Below, piece by piece: positions 11,530 to 23,196 of a stretch of DNA of 64,000 nt. Source of the stretch: Gyromitra esculenta (Eukaryota; Ascomycota; Pezizomycetes; Pezizales; Discinaceae); NCBI GenBank assembly GCA_038503075.1, contig JBCAML010000015.1:310001-374000 (forward strand). The letters run 5' to 3'. A program made the translations under genes and the position numbers. The first letter of the stretch is position 1. Every line of letters starts with the position of its first letter. The notes below the pieces were generated by a model, which saw only the letters and a program-made list of their open reading frames with translations, did no database searches and was not told the DNA's origin.

Positions 11530-12631
11530 GCGATTTGTATTACACCGGGAGTAGTTATATATAGCGAACAAAAGTCTGTCCCCTTCTGGGTGCATGGTGC
11601 CGTGGTGAGGGCACCGTTTTTACCACGTACATTCCTCCGGTAGAGGATGTAGAAAAATAAATTGGAGTTGCTACTTATCCCTTCTTGAAGGTTAGTTAGG
11701 ATTGATTAGTGAATATTTGCCCCGTAAACAAGAATACTCGCGGATTAGTGTTGAGATGATCATTGGCCCTAGTAGCAGCCATAGGGGTCAATCATAAGTA
11801 TAACAACCAAGAATGCTGTTATCGGGTAAAAAGGGGAAACTAATTTCGTCGCTTTCGAGTCTTTGAACTGTTCAGGAAGGGGATGGTACCTGTAATTTTT
11901 TCTGCGTCCTCAATCCGAACGATCTCAAACCCATTGCTGGTTCAAGAACCTTTAGCACTCTCGGACCATGATTTAGGCCTAAAATCGGAGGATAAGTTTG
12001 CCAGGCTACTCTTGATACAGGAATACTTTGCAGCCAGATATATCCAATTCATCAAAGCAGAGAAACCGAAACAGTAGGAGATGCAAAAAAGTCTTGCTAG
12101 GCTTAAGGTCTTTGCATCCAGTACTACAGCCACTAGTTCTTCTTATAGTAAGCTCGGTCCCATTGTTTTGCCTCGTGTCCATAACTCTTGGCACCGGGGT
12201 TCGTCTTTCTTGGGATCATTGCATGGTGCGTACTCTAAATATCAATCAATCACAAAAAGTCGATTGAATGGTGATGATAATTTCTAAATCTATATACCCT
12301 TTCGTCTGATTTATTAATTCTATGAAACGGTTGGCTTTTGCCTTAGTTACTGTTTGAAGGAAGTACCTATAGTCGTTGTTGACGAAGCGACCGGGTAACT
12401 CCTAGCAGGGCAATCAACTAAAAGAGGTGGCCATGTGGTAGGTAACTACACAGTCTTTCTTAGCAGGCCGGTGTCGTTAGCTAATTGCTGTCATGTATCT
12501 ATACATGGAAATTAGAACTATCATCATATTAGAAGTTAAAATCAGTAGATGTACATTCTCTTCGAAGCAGGAGATCGACACCCCTAGTACGCACAGCGAA
12601 ATCGAATCTATTAAATTGTCCACACGAATGT
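11530..12631. other. Intergenic downstream of NMT
   Basis: No supported gene; the short ORFs at 11883-12287 overlap each other on both strands without motifs. Confidence 0.5.
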
Positions 12632-12783
12632 TACAGTACAATCGCCCTATAAGAATACGAAATTGGAACAGTTCAATATCTTTAAAGCTTAAGAGCAATT
12701 ATCTTATATAAAAAAAGCCTATTACACACAAAATATTTCCTGTCGAGACCAGAAATACTATCCTTATAACACGATTGTGCTGT
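12632..12783. mobile_element. MITE family A, degraded copy
   Basis: Left end TACAGTACAATCGCCCTATA (12632) matches the left end of the MITE at 47142-47319 over 27 bases. The right end at about 12757-12783 is the same TIR with several substitutions, and the interior aligns loosely with the other copy. About 152 bp, TA at both ends as for Tc1/mariner-pogo insertions. Non-autonomous; no ORF. Confidence 0.75.
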
Positions 12784-14257
12784 AACAACAATTGAATCTC
12801 TCGGGATCTGGGAGGAAAGTTCCTCAAGCTGTCAAGCCCAGTGATTGGACGCTTGGAAAGGGTTATGATATTAGATTTGATATCGGCCGAAATTATTTTC
12901 CTGCTAATGGATACGTATGCTTATACATACGTATAGTTTAGAAATTTAGCGCATAAACTAGTTGGCCTCACCATGCACGCTAGCCTCCCACCTTGAACTC
13001 CTAATCTTCTAGGAAACAGCCCTAGCTACATGTACATGTAGTTCTAAGATTTTCTAGGGAATAGAGGACAAAAAAACATATATATCAGAGTCTTCGCTCT
13101 CCCTCAGAACATTTCCGCAATCCATTACATTTATCACTAGATCAAATCAAAGGTTGGTTCACCCGCCAGATCGATTTCTTGCTGTGCTTAGCCCGAAGAA
13201 GGTATCCTGCGACAGCATCATATAACGTCTGCGATAGCTCTGATCGCCCCTCGCTCTATCGTTCCAAAAATCAGCCTCGATACCAACTAACCCCCCACTT
13301 TTATTCAGGATCCAACAGGTTTGTTTGCGATTTCTTACCTTCGTGGCTTCAATGCTGTCGCCCTTCAGGATCTTAGCTCTGCTGCTATTTATCACAACCT
13401 CAAACTAGAATAGATCTTTCTACCCCACCCCTCATGGCCATCTAAGGTTTTCTTTAACCTCTGTTCAATAAACGATATTCTTACCACTCGTCTAAACACA
13501 ACCTATCCCAAGTGTAGCGTGTACAAGCATGCCGCACTCACAAATTCCAAGATAGCGTCAACTCCCGCCTCTACGATTGCCAATATCTCAAAGATTCTAC
13601 TACCGCCCCTCGTCGTGGTTAGCATTGTGAGTATGGAACTTTCGCCATTCTGCTCCAGAACGGCCAAGAGGGGCTTGAATACCTTGTCCCTTCCCTAGTT
13701 CCTATTTACCCATTCCGGGCGATATTGTAATCGTGGTTTGGGGCGGTGGGTCCAGGTTCTCAGCGATGGCCGTATCAGAACCGTGAATGCTAGAAGCAGT
13801 AAGGCTAAGTTAGAGGTGTCGTGAAGGAAACAAACAAAGCTTCGGGGAAGGAGGAGGCTAATTAAGATGACAGTGTTTTAGAATCTAAATCTTTCTTCAG
13901 GTGTTAACACTCTTCAACATCGTCTTGAACTATCAAGCAATGAGTAAATCCTTATGAACTCGAACCTCTTAGATAGGAATTATCAGCTCATTCGATTGAT
14001 CAAATTCTTCTAATAAGTTAATCACATAATATACTTCAGATCTGACAGCTAGCCCATACGCACAATGCTCCACAAAAAAAAAAGCCATCAACATAACCAA
14101 GCCCTATAGCGCCACATATAAACCCTATAATCGCACTAGAGGGCGATTAGTGAGACATGACTCCTTAGTGGACTTTTACCCTTTCCGGAAAGACAGGTAG
14201 ACTCATACAATTTCCCAATATTTGTCCAAACTACCTCAAACACGCTGCTTGTCCCTT
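12784..14257. other. Intergenic
   Basis: I see no convincing gene. There are a few short palindromes, for example CTACATGTACATGTAG at about 13025-13040 and a TACGTATG..CATACGTA pair near 12912-12938. The ORFs at 13159-13395 lie on opposite strands without motifs. Confidence 0.5.
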
Positions 14258-15297
14258 TCATTTACGCCCTTGGTTCCATGGCCAGGTCGTTGCCCTCCTA
14301 ATTAACGTAAGATCTCTCAAACGTGCAGTTGGCTTCCTTATAAAGTAGCCTTCGATTACCTCCATCCCAAGAGCTACCCGAGAAGGAATTACTGCCGAAG
14401 GCGGGGTTGCAACTCGGGGAGGATATAAATAGTAGTTGTTGTTGAGTACATTGACTGTCGTATTACCGTTGGGTACTTCAGACGAAACCGGATATGGTGG
14501 GGTCGGCTCGGGAGGATTCTCGGGGCGAACGACGCCCATTTCCACATCTCCGACTGCGCGTGCGGTGGTCTCCTAATTACAATAACATGTTAAACAGTAA
14601 TTTGCGTATTAGAGAGTTTTGACTATTGCGTCGCAATCAAAATTCGAGCTCAAAATAAATTATGCCGGGTATTCATATTTTGAGCTCGAACTTTGGTTGT
14701 CATGGGGTTGGCCAAAACACTCCATTAATCAAATCATCAAGGAACAAGCCAAAATGGAAGAAGTATGGGGCGTAATAAAAATAAAACTTAACACTTACCT
14801 TTCTCTCAATACGCTTTCGCCACCATTTTCGACCTTTGCTAAGCCCTATAAGAGCAATCAGGATAGTGATAACTCCAATCACAATACCTGATATCCCATT
14901 GGCATCTAAAGTTCCATTGCCATTGTTCCGGCGGGATAAGGTACGGAAGAGAGGCGAATTGAATGTATGAATGACTCCGCCCATCGTAGGAATATTGGTA
15001 TAAACGGTTCTGGGATCCAAGAGGTACGCTATGGGTATGTACGACACGTTCCAGCTAAGGGCTGAAATTGCTAAGTCGGAAGGGTTTAATAGTAGAGATT
15101 TTCCCACGTAGTTGCCCAAGAAAGCATCAACTGAAGCTCTCTTAAAAAAAACGTTCCTAGAAACGGGGAGACAATGGAGAAAGGTTATGAAGAAATTTAG
15201 AAACTACAGTTGGCATATATTTTTATTATGTATCTGCCCTATAATCCTCTCTATCGAATCGATACCATTGGTCACGCTTGTCCTGCAGCTGAATCAT
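14258..15297 (-). CDS. Single-pass membrane protein, family member 1
   Basis: Unrecognised family, three members in this window. Minus-strand exons 15297-15266, 15156-14799 and 14572-14258 (introns of 109 and 226 nt) give about 234 residues. The first ATG in frame is used, but the frame is open to about 15345 and further exons (ORFs at 15777-16377) may belong to it. An N-terminal region with FLGNYVGKS, ISALSWNVSY and YLLDPRTVY precedes one hydrophobic segment (ISGIVIGVITILIALIGL), a basic juxtamembrane stretch (KGRKWWRKRIERK), a phase-0 intron, and an exon starting ETT with a Pro/Asn-rich tail. The hydrophobic segment, basic stretch, intron position and ETT/Pro-Asn tail recur in the genes at 45699-46557 and 60735-61257. 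Probably a type I-like membrane protein with a cytosolic tail; topology is inferred. Confidence 0.55.
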
Positions 15298-15321
15298 GTC
15301 AGCATGATCCAGCCGCAGGAC
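15280..15321. repeat. Strong hairpin, 19-bp arms, 4-nt loop
   Basis: GTCCTGCAGCTGAATCATG (15280-15298), loop TCAG, then CATGATCCAGCCGCAGGAC (15303-15321). The arms are complementary except two positions that would be G-U pairs on one RNA strand. It overlaps the putative first exon and ATG of membrane-protein member 1 on the minus strand. Confidence 0.85.
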
Positions 15322-15340
15322 AGATGAAGAATTCCGATCT

Positions 15341-15435
15341 CGTCTTTAGTCAGTCCCAGTTAGGTTTAGCTCGCATGTAATCCCTTCACCAGTGGCTTAT
15401 TAAATAAATAAGGGGCAGAGTCCGGTTCAAGACAA
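15341..15435 (+). repeat. Dispersed repeat family D, copy 1
   Basis: Core AGTCCCAGTTAGGTTTAGCT matches AGTCCCAATTAGGCTTAGCT in the copies at 23096, 46109 and 52190. It ends in GGTTCAAGACAA, corresponding to GGTTCGAGACAA of copy 2, which resembles a tRNA-type B box. Confidence 0.65.
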
Positions 15436-17498
15436 TGCTTTTGCTTGCTGCGTCTTATATAATCTGTTAATACTCTACGTTTACGACGCCGCTGGGGGAT
15501 TTCTGGCGGAAAATCATGGAGAGTTAACATGTCCTGTGCATGTCTTACCTACCAGCCACCAAAAATCCAAGTTTTCAGGCCACTATGGCTCCACCACCAC
15601 AACAGATAAAATAAATCGGGCTCTGATAAAATGTAGAGCAGAAACAATAGAGTCATTCTATAGAGAAATAATATTTTTTATCTTGTGTTTTAGTGGAACT
15701 ATAAGTTCTCAAGTTTGCGGCTTAAAAGTGCACCGGCTATAGGCCTCCCCATGCATACCATATACAGCTTGATGGATCACATTTTGATAATCTCTACTAG
15801 CAAGAGAAAAAAATATAGCTTCGGAGTCGTAAACGTAAAGTAGTAAGCTAGTCGAAGAACGGAAACTAGTCGCAGGCGACTTATCACGTGACAATCCTTT
15901 CCTATTAGATCTGGAGGAGTTCCATCAAACACCCCTGTCTCATGCCCATACTTCTTGTGATTAGCTAATATGGTGCGAGGCACGACTTTGACGCCAAGAG
16001 TTGTGAGCTGGGCAGGGGATAGTACCATGGGTGTCAGGGAAAGTGTGTTGACATCCGGTGGTGGTGGCGGTGCGCCCACTGGAGTAAATACATACCATAA
16101 TTCATCTCAGGCTTCAATTAAAGTCTGTAACTTGCCTAATATGTTTCTAATCAAACTCTCCAAACAAGACTCTTATGTTTTCATAGTACATGTAGTTATC
16201 CTTCCCAGCTTCATCGAGCGGGTGGGAGGGCTGAGTGCTCGCACTGCCATCACCACCAGGTGTCAACAGATTTACCCGGCGCCCGTAGTACAAGGCTCTA
16301 GCAATAAGTGACCGCACAGTAGGGGTCTGCATGCAGTATAGGATAACATACCGTATTATCTCGCCTATAGTAAACACGACTGACCGGGGGTAGCCCAGAC
16401 CAAATCAATATTCAAATATAATTTTCAGGATCAGGGTTTGAATCTATCAATTCAACAACAGAATGAAGATTAATGCCCCTAAATTCGCGAAAATTTATAG
16501 GCACTTTGTCTGTCACAATATACAGACAGGCAAAAGGTTTGGTGAAGATTTGGTAAAGGACTTAGGAACTTAAAGTCAGTGCTTCAGCCAATATTGTCGA
16601 ATAGCATGCTTGAAGTCAGAAGCTAGCCTGATAATGTTGATTCGGCCTACCAAAAACTATACCAGGTGCCAACAACCCCCGGTCGGTCACGTTTGCTATA
16701 GGCGAGATAATACGATAGTAACAGCCAATAGTAACGAACAGCTGTGATTGCAATTCACCAGTGAGACATGCATGAATAGAGCCACAAGCGGCACAGTGAC
16801 TTTGCCTCTGTGGTTGAGTCACTCAGCCACAATTATACTCACGCCACCAAGTAAGAGATAATCACAACAGCATATGAAAGAGGCAGTTTTTTCTCCTGCT
16901 TCCTCAAGAGTTTGTCCCGAGACTACTCTTATCATGTGGCACAATTTCTTTGCGTTTTTCTAAACTTAGATAGTAATGTAATATTTGGCTGCAGGGGGTT
17001 TGATAATTCGCTGAGACTCATGTTTAGTAGTGAGTTAAGATCTACACACGCCTGTTTCGCTGCAGACCCATGTCCGTTCGATCACTTTATACCAGATCCT
17101 TGTAAACACCCTGAGTTTAACGAATGAACGTCTGATTGTGAGACTAGGCAGCAATGTCATTAAGAACAAAATCTCAAGTACTGGAGACGACCCCCTAGCA
17201 ATCCATTATCTAGCGATATGCCTCACTAGGCCTGGCCCCATCACCCTGTAGGGGGTCGTATGCCCTGAACGAAGAACCATATCTTATATACTCAGAGCAC
17301 TTGGGACCTTGAGCTTTAATAAGCCTGTGAGACTCACGCCGCTGTGTGGAGTTCGATCCCTCCTAGCCCGCTCCTATGGCCACCGCTTCGCGGTGGTGCC
17401 ATACACAGTGCTTTTGAAGTCCCGATATTGGGTTAGATTAATTCTTTCCTTACCCCATAACCCTTCACTTCGTTTAGGGCATATCTAAATAAAATAAT
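15436..17498. other. Region with gene-like fragments and an inverted duplication
   Basis: Several minus-strand open frames (15777-16079, 16147-16377, 16616-16822) read like exon pieces with plausible splice signals, but I could not join them into one model. An inverted duplication links 16330-16420 and 16630-16745. At 17300-17400 a GTTCGATCC word with a nearby hairpin (GGCCACCGC..GCGGTGGTGCC) resembles a tRNA-derived repeat, without a full cloverleaf. Confidence 0.45.
16330..16745. repeat. Inverted duplication of a gene-like segment
   Basis: Plus-strand 16350-16400 (ACCGTATTATCTCGCCTATA then GTAAACACGACTGACCGGGGG) matches the minus strand of about 16680-16720 (TCGTATTATCTCGCCTATAG then CAAACGTGACCGACCGGGGG). 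Both arms encode YRIISPI-N-TDRG in one frame. One arm looks truncated; the intervening ~280 bp is unrelated. Confidence 0.65.
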
Positions 17499-17993
17499 TC
17501 AAGCAGAGGAATTGTTTTTACTTCCTATGCTTAGACGTCCAGCCATGATATGTGGTAGCTGCTCTATCTCACTATTGACTCGGATTCTTTCTATGCTCAG
17601 GCTCTCCCAAGTCTCAGTCAAGACCTGCATCATGGATTCTACCAACTCCACAGGTTCTTCTCTTCCATCAACTTCACTTCTCATCCAGTCCCATATGTGC
17701 TCGATAAGATTAAAGTTAGGAGAAAATGAAGGCCATTTAACCTTTTCAATCCCAAGTTTCTCTCTTCCCCAATTGCTATATACTACAGCGTCAGCAAAAA
17801 TAACTATGCCTCCTGCAGCTGGAGATCGAGTGTGCCTCTCTAGAAGACGTTTTCCTCCCTCAGCTCCCCTAGCCTCCTGGAGAAACAGGAGCGCAGACCT
17901 CTTCTCTTGGAGAATTCGGCACCTCTCTGCAGCGGCTTTTTCCTCCTGGAGAAAACAGCTATCATACCTCCCATCCCCTCTCCAGGAGAGCAT
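17499..17993 (-). pseudogene. Tc1/mariner-type (DDE_3) transposase remnant
   Basis: The minus-strand frame of 164 residues has a C-terminal half (about residues 62-164) with the Tc1 signature: WPSFSPNFNLIEHIWDWMRSE matches the usual WPxxSPDxNPIExxW block, including the third catalytic acidic residue (E). An Asp in IFADAVV may stand for the second. The first catalytic Asp and the N-terminal HTH domains are absent, and the N-terminal half is built from repeats of a CTCCTGGAGAA word. So this is a dead 3' fragment. No TIRs were found around it. Confidence 0.7.
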
Positions 17994-18039
17994 ACACCTC
18001 CCAAAAACCCTTAGGCGAGCCCTATCCCACGGGATTTCT

Positions 18040-18410
18040 AAACTCTTCCTTCCACACCCACATCGACACCCTAGAAAGCTGTTTGTTAACTGCCATATAG
18101 ACGCACCCCCCCTCCCCCCAAGGCTTGCCTGGGGAACAGCTATATTGACTGCTAGTTGCCTGCTATATAGACGCTTCCCAATCCCCTAGAGCTCGCTTAG
18201 GAAACAGCGATATAGACACGCTCCCACACCTAAGAGCTTGCCTAGGGAGCTCTCTTATCAACTGCTCACTGCCTCCTAAAGAGGCGTCTCTCTATCCCCT
18301 AGAGCTCGCCTAGGGAGCTCCCAAATCGACCGTTTGTTGTCTGCGAAAGAGACTCCTCTCTACCCTTCTGAAGCTCGCCTAGGAGAGAGCTATATAGACA
18401 CGCCTCGAAC
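18040..18410. repeat. Degenerate tandem repeat, unit about 60-65 bp
   Basis: Five or six diverged units built around AGAGCTCGCCTAGGGAGCTC and CTATATAGACAC(G/A)C words, immediately beyond the Tc1 remnant. No frame is maintained. The CCTAGG/AGCTC parts are locally palindromic. Confidence 0.65.
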
Positions 18411-18530
18411 CCGAAAACGCCAGTAGGATATTGGGAAAGGTAGTATCCTAATAGAATGAGTTGTATCCTGGAGGAGGAGGAGGGAGGAGCTGTATCCGGT
18501 CGATTGGTATATATACACGTCGCACATAGA

Positions 18531-18559
18531 GCATGTAGAGCATGTAGAGCATGTAGACT
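18531..18559 (+). repeat. Short tandem repeat GTAGAGCAT
   Basis: About three tandem copies of the 9-mer in GCATGTAGAGCATGTAGAGC and its extension. Confidence 0.85.
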
Positions 18560-19077
18560 AGTAATAAACATTTTCGCGAAACAAAAAAAAGCCCACTATC
18601 GCAAATAAGCAATGTGGCGAGTGTGACGCGCGCAGTATATTACGCTTTTTGACCTTCTCCATGGAGCTCCTGGAGGCGTCCTGGAAGAGACAGCAAGACG
18701 TCCAGGAGGTACGGGGAAGACGTATGCACGTTACTCCATGGATTCTTAAAGGCTACTTACTTACTCTTCCTATTGATGGATTTTCACATAATACCGACAA
18801 AATTTCTGCGGGGCTTCCGTTTTTCAGTTAAAAAAAAAAAAGTCAATTGTTGTAGTTGCCACGTTGGGCTAGTGCACGCAGATTTATGGCCATGAACAAT
18901 AGTGGTGAGGAAGAAGGCGTGGAGCAAGCCAGTTGGAACCTCGGGATTCGGGCCACTGCCAGCACTTTCTTGTTTCCAGTGGAGCCCATGCTACCCAATT
19001 GGCTCTTTTCGCCGCCATCTTTCTCCCCATTTTATTATAGGTCCGTGTGCTTGCCCGCCAAATACAATGGTAGTAGA

Positions 19078-19229
19078 GTGTGCGACGAAACTTGAGGTGT
19101 GACGAGTCCCACCCACAATCAACGGAACTCGAGAAAGAACTCGAAAAAAAGGAAAAGCATCGATTTCATTGATTTTAATTTTTGACTTTTTGAGGGAAAT
19201 TCGTCACACACCCCAGTTTCGTCATACAC
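19078..19229. mobile_element. MITE family C, copy 1
   Basis: Left end GTGTGCGACGAAACTTGAGG and right end ATTCGTCACACACCCCAGTT..CATACAC are inverted copies of each other. The next left-side block (CCCACCCACAATCAACGGAAC then TCGAGAAAG) matches the element at 62262-62592, as does the right end. About 150 bp, no coding frame. Confidence 0.7.
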
Positions 19230-19623
19230 GAAGGAGAGACTCTAGCGAAGCCGTGGATTACTGGGATTCCGAATGGTGCGATCTTGGCGTCTCAGGTCAG
19301 TCACCCAGACCTCGGAGCTACATGAAAATCCAGGCTTTCGTGAGTCTCCTTAGAGTAGCTATGTACCTGTACTCCAGAAATCAACCAGAGAAAGTCAGAG
19401 CATTCAAGCCAAGTCCTTGAGGAAAAAGCCTCGAGTTGACAAATAATCAATCGTTGTGCTTTTCCCTGGGCTTTAGACGACAAATATAAACATAGATCTA
19501 TAGGTCTTGCGGTACCCACGAACCTTAAAAGTCTAACCATCAATTTATATAACACGATGCCTTCTACTCACTCCCCTTTTTATCACCCCATCGGCACGGC
19601 AAGCCCCCGCAAGTTATTAGAAA

Positions 19624-20673
19624 ATGTCTCTCCTCAGACTCCCCAACGAACTGCTTCTCCTCATCGCTGAGGGACTGATTCCCAATACCAAAGACCTCAA
19701 AACCTTTCTCTCCGTCAACCGCCGTCTCTACTTCCTCCTACTCAACCGACTCCACCAGCTAGCCACCGACGACAAAGACGGTCATCCAGCGCTCCACTGG
19801 GCAGTCAAGAAAGGCTATAAGCCACTACTATCCCTCCTACTAACCAACGGAGCAAACCCCAATTACCGCGAAACGCAGACAGGGCTCGGGAAGACAGCCC
19901 TACACTGCGCAGCAGAGTGTGCCAATGGAGCAGCCATCACGATGCTGCTCGAGAACGGCGCCTCAATCAACCTCCAGGACAGCAATTGTCGGTCAGCACT
20001 CACTAGCGCGATAACGCAGGGGAATTTTTCAGCGGCCTGGATGCTGCTCGATTACGGCGCTGATGCAAATCTCCAAGACAGCGAGGGTGCTACGGCACTC
20101 CACTACGCAATCTATGCCGCGAAGAAAACTTCAGCCGATACAGACCTGCTTATAAGGTCGTTGGTATCGAAAGGGGCTATCGTCGACCACCAAGATAACA
20201 ACAATGTGACGCCGCTCTACTTGGCTATCGCACGGAACCACATTTCTATCGTAAGGCTGCTACTCGTTTGCGGGGCGGATCTCCTGCTGCAAAGCTATCA
20301 AGGATATGCAGCTATTCGGAGAGCGGCGACGAATAACGATGCGGAGATGGCTGGGCTGTTGCTGGAACAGCAGGGGGTGGATGTCAACCATCGAGATGGA
20401 GATGGAAAGACGATTCTACACTGGGCTGCATCTTTAACTGCTAGAGGCGAAGCTTGGGATCTAGAGCCAATGATCAGACTGCTTATTTCAAGGGGTGGAG
20501 ATATATCTATTGCGGACGACTATGGATCGATGCCGTTTGAATTCGCAAAGTGCGCTACAGAGAATGTTCGCAAACTATTAGAGCACCGCGTGGTTGCTAT
20601 CGATGGTGGTGGAAGCTGTGGAAGGACTGAAGTGTGGAGACATGGCGTGTTGTTAGGGGATAGAGTTTGGTGA
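19624..20673 (+). CDS. F-box and ankyrin-repeat protein
   Basis: A single uninterrupted frame of 349 residues. The N-terminus (LRLPNELLLLIAEGL, about 4-40) reads as an F-box, the Skp1-binding motif of SCF ubiquitin ligases. From about residue 54 follow seven to eight ankyrin repeats with the usual G-TALHxAA and LLLxxGAxxN cores: GHPALHWAVKKG, GKTALHCAAECA, CRSALTSAITQG, GATALHYAIYAA, NVTPLYLAIARN, GKTILHWAAS and a weak last one. Such proteins are abundant in Pezizomycotina; the F-box part suggests a substrate adaptor, but no substrate can be named. The stretch after residue 320 is unstructured and ends at TGA 20671-20673. The A/T-rich 5' flank has no other gene, and no intron is needed. Confidence 0.85.
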   Translation: MSLLRLPNELLLLIAEGLIPNTKDLKTFLSVNRRLYFLLLNRLHQLATDDKDGHPALHWAVKKGYKPLLSLLLTNGANPNYRETQTGLGKTALHCAAECANGAAITMLLENGASINLQDSNCRSALTSAITQGNFSAAWMLLDYGADANLQDSEGATALHYAIYAAKKTSADTDLLIRSLVSKGAIVDHQDNNNVTPLYLAIARNHISIVRLLLVCGADLLLQSYQGYAAIRRAATNNDAEMAGLLLEQQGVDVNHRDGDGKTILHWAASLTARGEAWDLEPMIRLLISRGGDISIADDYGSMPFEFAKCATENVRKLLEHRVVAIDGGGSCGRTEVWRHGVLLGDRVW

Positions 20674-21054
20674 TTGGGGGAGATACTGACTCGGTGGAGG
20701 GCTATCCCCTCTGAACTTGTGTTCGCTTTTTCTACTAGATATATGCTGTGATATGCTCTGTTTATTCTTCACTACGATAGTGAAGCCCCGTGAACCGGGT
20801 CGAATTCCCTCAGCTATCTTTTTCATTTTGTATAACCCTATTTTCAGTACCAGCGTTTACATGGAGCTACTCCTTTGCTTAAATTCCTCTCACAGATACA
20901 AAATATCCAGGTTTCTAGTAAACGAAAATAAAGTTCCTTGAAGTCGGACGCAACTCGCTGTCTAGCCGTTCCCCGCATCCAACTTCTCCACTAGTGGCCT
21001 TTCCTATTCGGGTTAGTTCAATTTCACCCGAGTGATTTTCTATGACCGTACACG
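20674..21054. other. Intergenic
   Basis: I see nothing beyond T-rich 3' flank. Confidence 0.5.
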
Positions 21055-21290
21055 TACAGTGGTGATCGTTTAATGAGGCGACAGCAACAAAACCACGCCC
21101 TAGCAATATGGGCGATTTCTCCGCGCCCATGACAGAGTTCAGAAAAACACACGGAACGAAGACATGTTTTCTGTACTACTGCCTATTTGGCTTATTTCTA
21201 TATCTGAACTTCATAGTGTGCATGGAGAAATTGCCCATACTTCTGGGCGTTGCTTTGCAGCTGTCGCCTCATTAAACGACTACCACTGTA
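21055..21290. mobile_element. MITE family B, full copy (236 bp)
   Basis: Long terminal inverted repeats: left TACAGTGGTGATCGTTTAAT.. and right (inverted) TACAGTGGTAGTCGTTTAAT... The match continues with some differences for about 75 bp to ATGGGC(G/A)ATTTCTCC. TA borders both sides. No ORF. Another copy is at 62721. The near-perfect arms suggest a fairly recent insertion. Confidence 0.85.
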
Positions 21291-22307
21291 TTCCGCAACA
21301 GAAGCAGGCTTTGAACTTTTGATAGGGAAGACTACCTTTTCTATGCCAGGTGCGAGAATAAACCGAAAGACTGTGATATCCTAACAACACCAAACCTGAT
21401 ATATCCGTGCCACAGCCAGAATATCATACGCAATCTCAAACTTAACCTACAGGCGCGTACTTGCTATATACACCCCAGCTAGACCATGGCCACCCGACGA
21501 CTTCAATTTGGTTAGCAAATCCCAAAATGTGAGAAACGACTCGCATAGAATAGCCAAGCAAGGCGACTACTACCGAATAGACTCAATTGTACAAGCCGAC
21601 CTTCCAAGAAAGAGCGAGAGCATTGCGCCAGTGAGTGAAAAACCATGTTCGTGCCAAGAAAGATACAATTCAAACAAAAAACTTGAAACTAACTTTTGGC
21701 GCAGGGAAGGAGGGGGAAGGAAAACGGGTAGCAGCAGACGAAAATGTACGGTGCCGTTTTATACATGCTACCTCGTCACGTGCGCCATCAGGTAGGTACT
21801 AGGCGAGCGAGCGAGCTTCACAATTGGGGTTTCGGGATATTGGTTGCACGTTCCACGTACGTGCAGCAACCTTTTTTTTTCAAAAATCAGCTATCTATCT
21901 ATCTGGCTCCGGGGAGTAGCTAAAAGTACAGTATCCTATGGACTGAAGATTAGCCGAGGGTTTTTCCGAAAGTGGAGGTTGTGGATACCCCCAATTCCTG
22001 TACTGTGCATGATATGACAGGAATAGAGTTTTTACAAGCCAGATTTTATTTCATGTGACGTTATTGTGCTAGGTGCCTCGCGCGCAAGGAAAAAAACAAC
22101 CTGCATCATTCGATATCGATATCGGAGCCACTCCAATGATATATACACGTAGTTGGCTAGCAAATACATGCAGTCCCGGAGGCAATTTGCCAAGCTCTAA
22201 TGGACGGACGGCGAGTGCTAAACCCGGCGTAGGTGATAGGTAACTATTGGTTTTTCACGAGATAAGATAAAAAGACGAAAGCAGATGAAAGAAAAATTGG
22301 TCATCAG

Positions 22308-22317
22308 ATATCACTCG
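22308..22317 (-). other. Dispersed motif CGAGTGATAT, copy 2
   Basis: Reverse-strand exact 10-mer followed after four bases by TGACCAA. Confidence 0.7.
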
Positions 22318-23095
22318 CGAAGATTGTTATTTGTGTTGGGGGGTTTTTTTTTTGTTTAAATCATTAATTTGTAACCAGCACTTAGCTTTCATACCTGCTG
22401 CGTTATAAGAAACTCGGATTTTAGAGTCCAAATAAGGGCTTTTTTTTCCAGCCACTTTTCCTCGCGGATCCGGGAGCATGTTCAACCGGATATCAGAACC
22501 GAAATCAGATATTCCCAGACCCTCCCCCTTGGACAAGGATTAGCGCAAAAGTCTGTGCGTTTATATCCATCAAGCACGGACCTTGTCTCAAACTCTATTC
22601 TGACCCTAAAATGTGAGTTTCTTATAACCCAGTAAATACGGCACGACAATATAAAAGCAACCACCTCAGTCCTCCCTTACCGCATCCCACCTTGTCTGTG
22701 TTGGTGATTGGGTCTCTGGTGTAAACTAACGTAGTAATTCACATCACCCTCGTTATTAAAAAAAGGTTTCCTAATATATTGCGGGTTATGGCTTCGGAGA
22801 CAGAAACCAGAGTCGCACACCCGAGAACAAGAGCTAGCACTCGGGCGAATATAGATGGGGACGCGTTGCTAGCCGCCGGAAACCGAGCAATTGATTCTTC
22901 CCTCCGTCCCACCAGACTCTAACTCATTCAGCAGCCACTCAAACTACACATAACAAGCTCACACGTTAGAAAGCATACTACTACGCCAGAGATTCTGCGG
23001 ATCTAGAGCAGAATCGGTTCCAAGCGCACGTACGTGGGATCGCTTCACACGGCCAATCGTATACGCATTAGTACTACTTGGCACTGGCATCTAAA

Positions 23096-23196
23096 TTGTC
23101 TCGAGCTAGTCCCAATTAGGCTTAGCTTGTTTATGTAACTTGCTTCACCACCAACCAAACTCTGAGGCAGAGCTTACAGAGTTTGGTTCGAGACAA
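23096..23196 (+). repeat. Dispersed repeat family D, copy 2
   Basis: Starts TTGTCTCGAGC, carries the core AGTCCCAATTAGGCTTAGCT, ends GGTTCGAGACAA; the ends are inverted over about 9 bases. This is the most complete of four copies. Confidence 0.75.

Noticed and set aside
17330..17400. tRNA-like GTTCGATCC with flanking hairpin
   Set aside because: No acceptor-stem pairing or anticodon arm; at best a tRNA-derived repeat.
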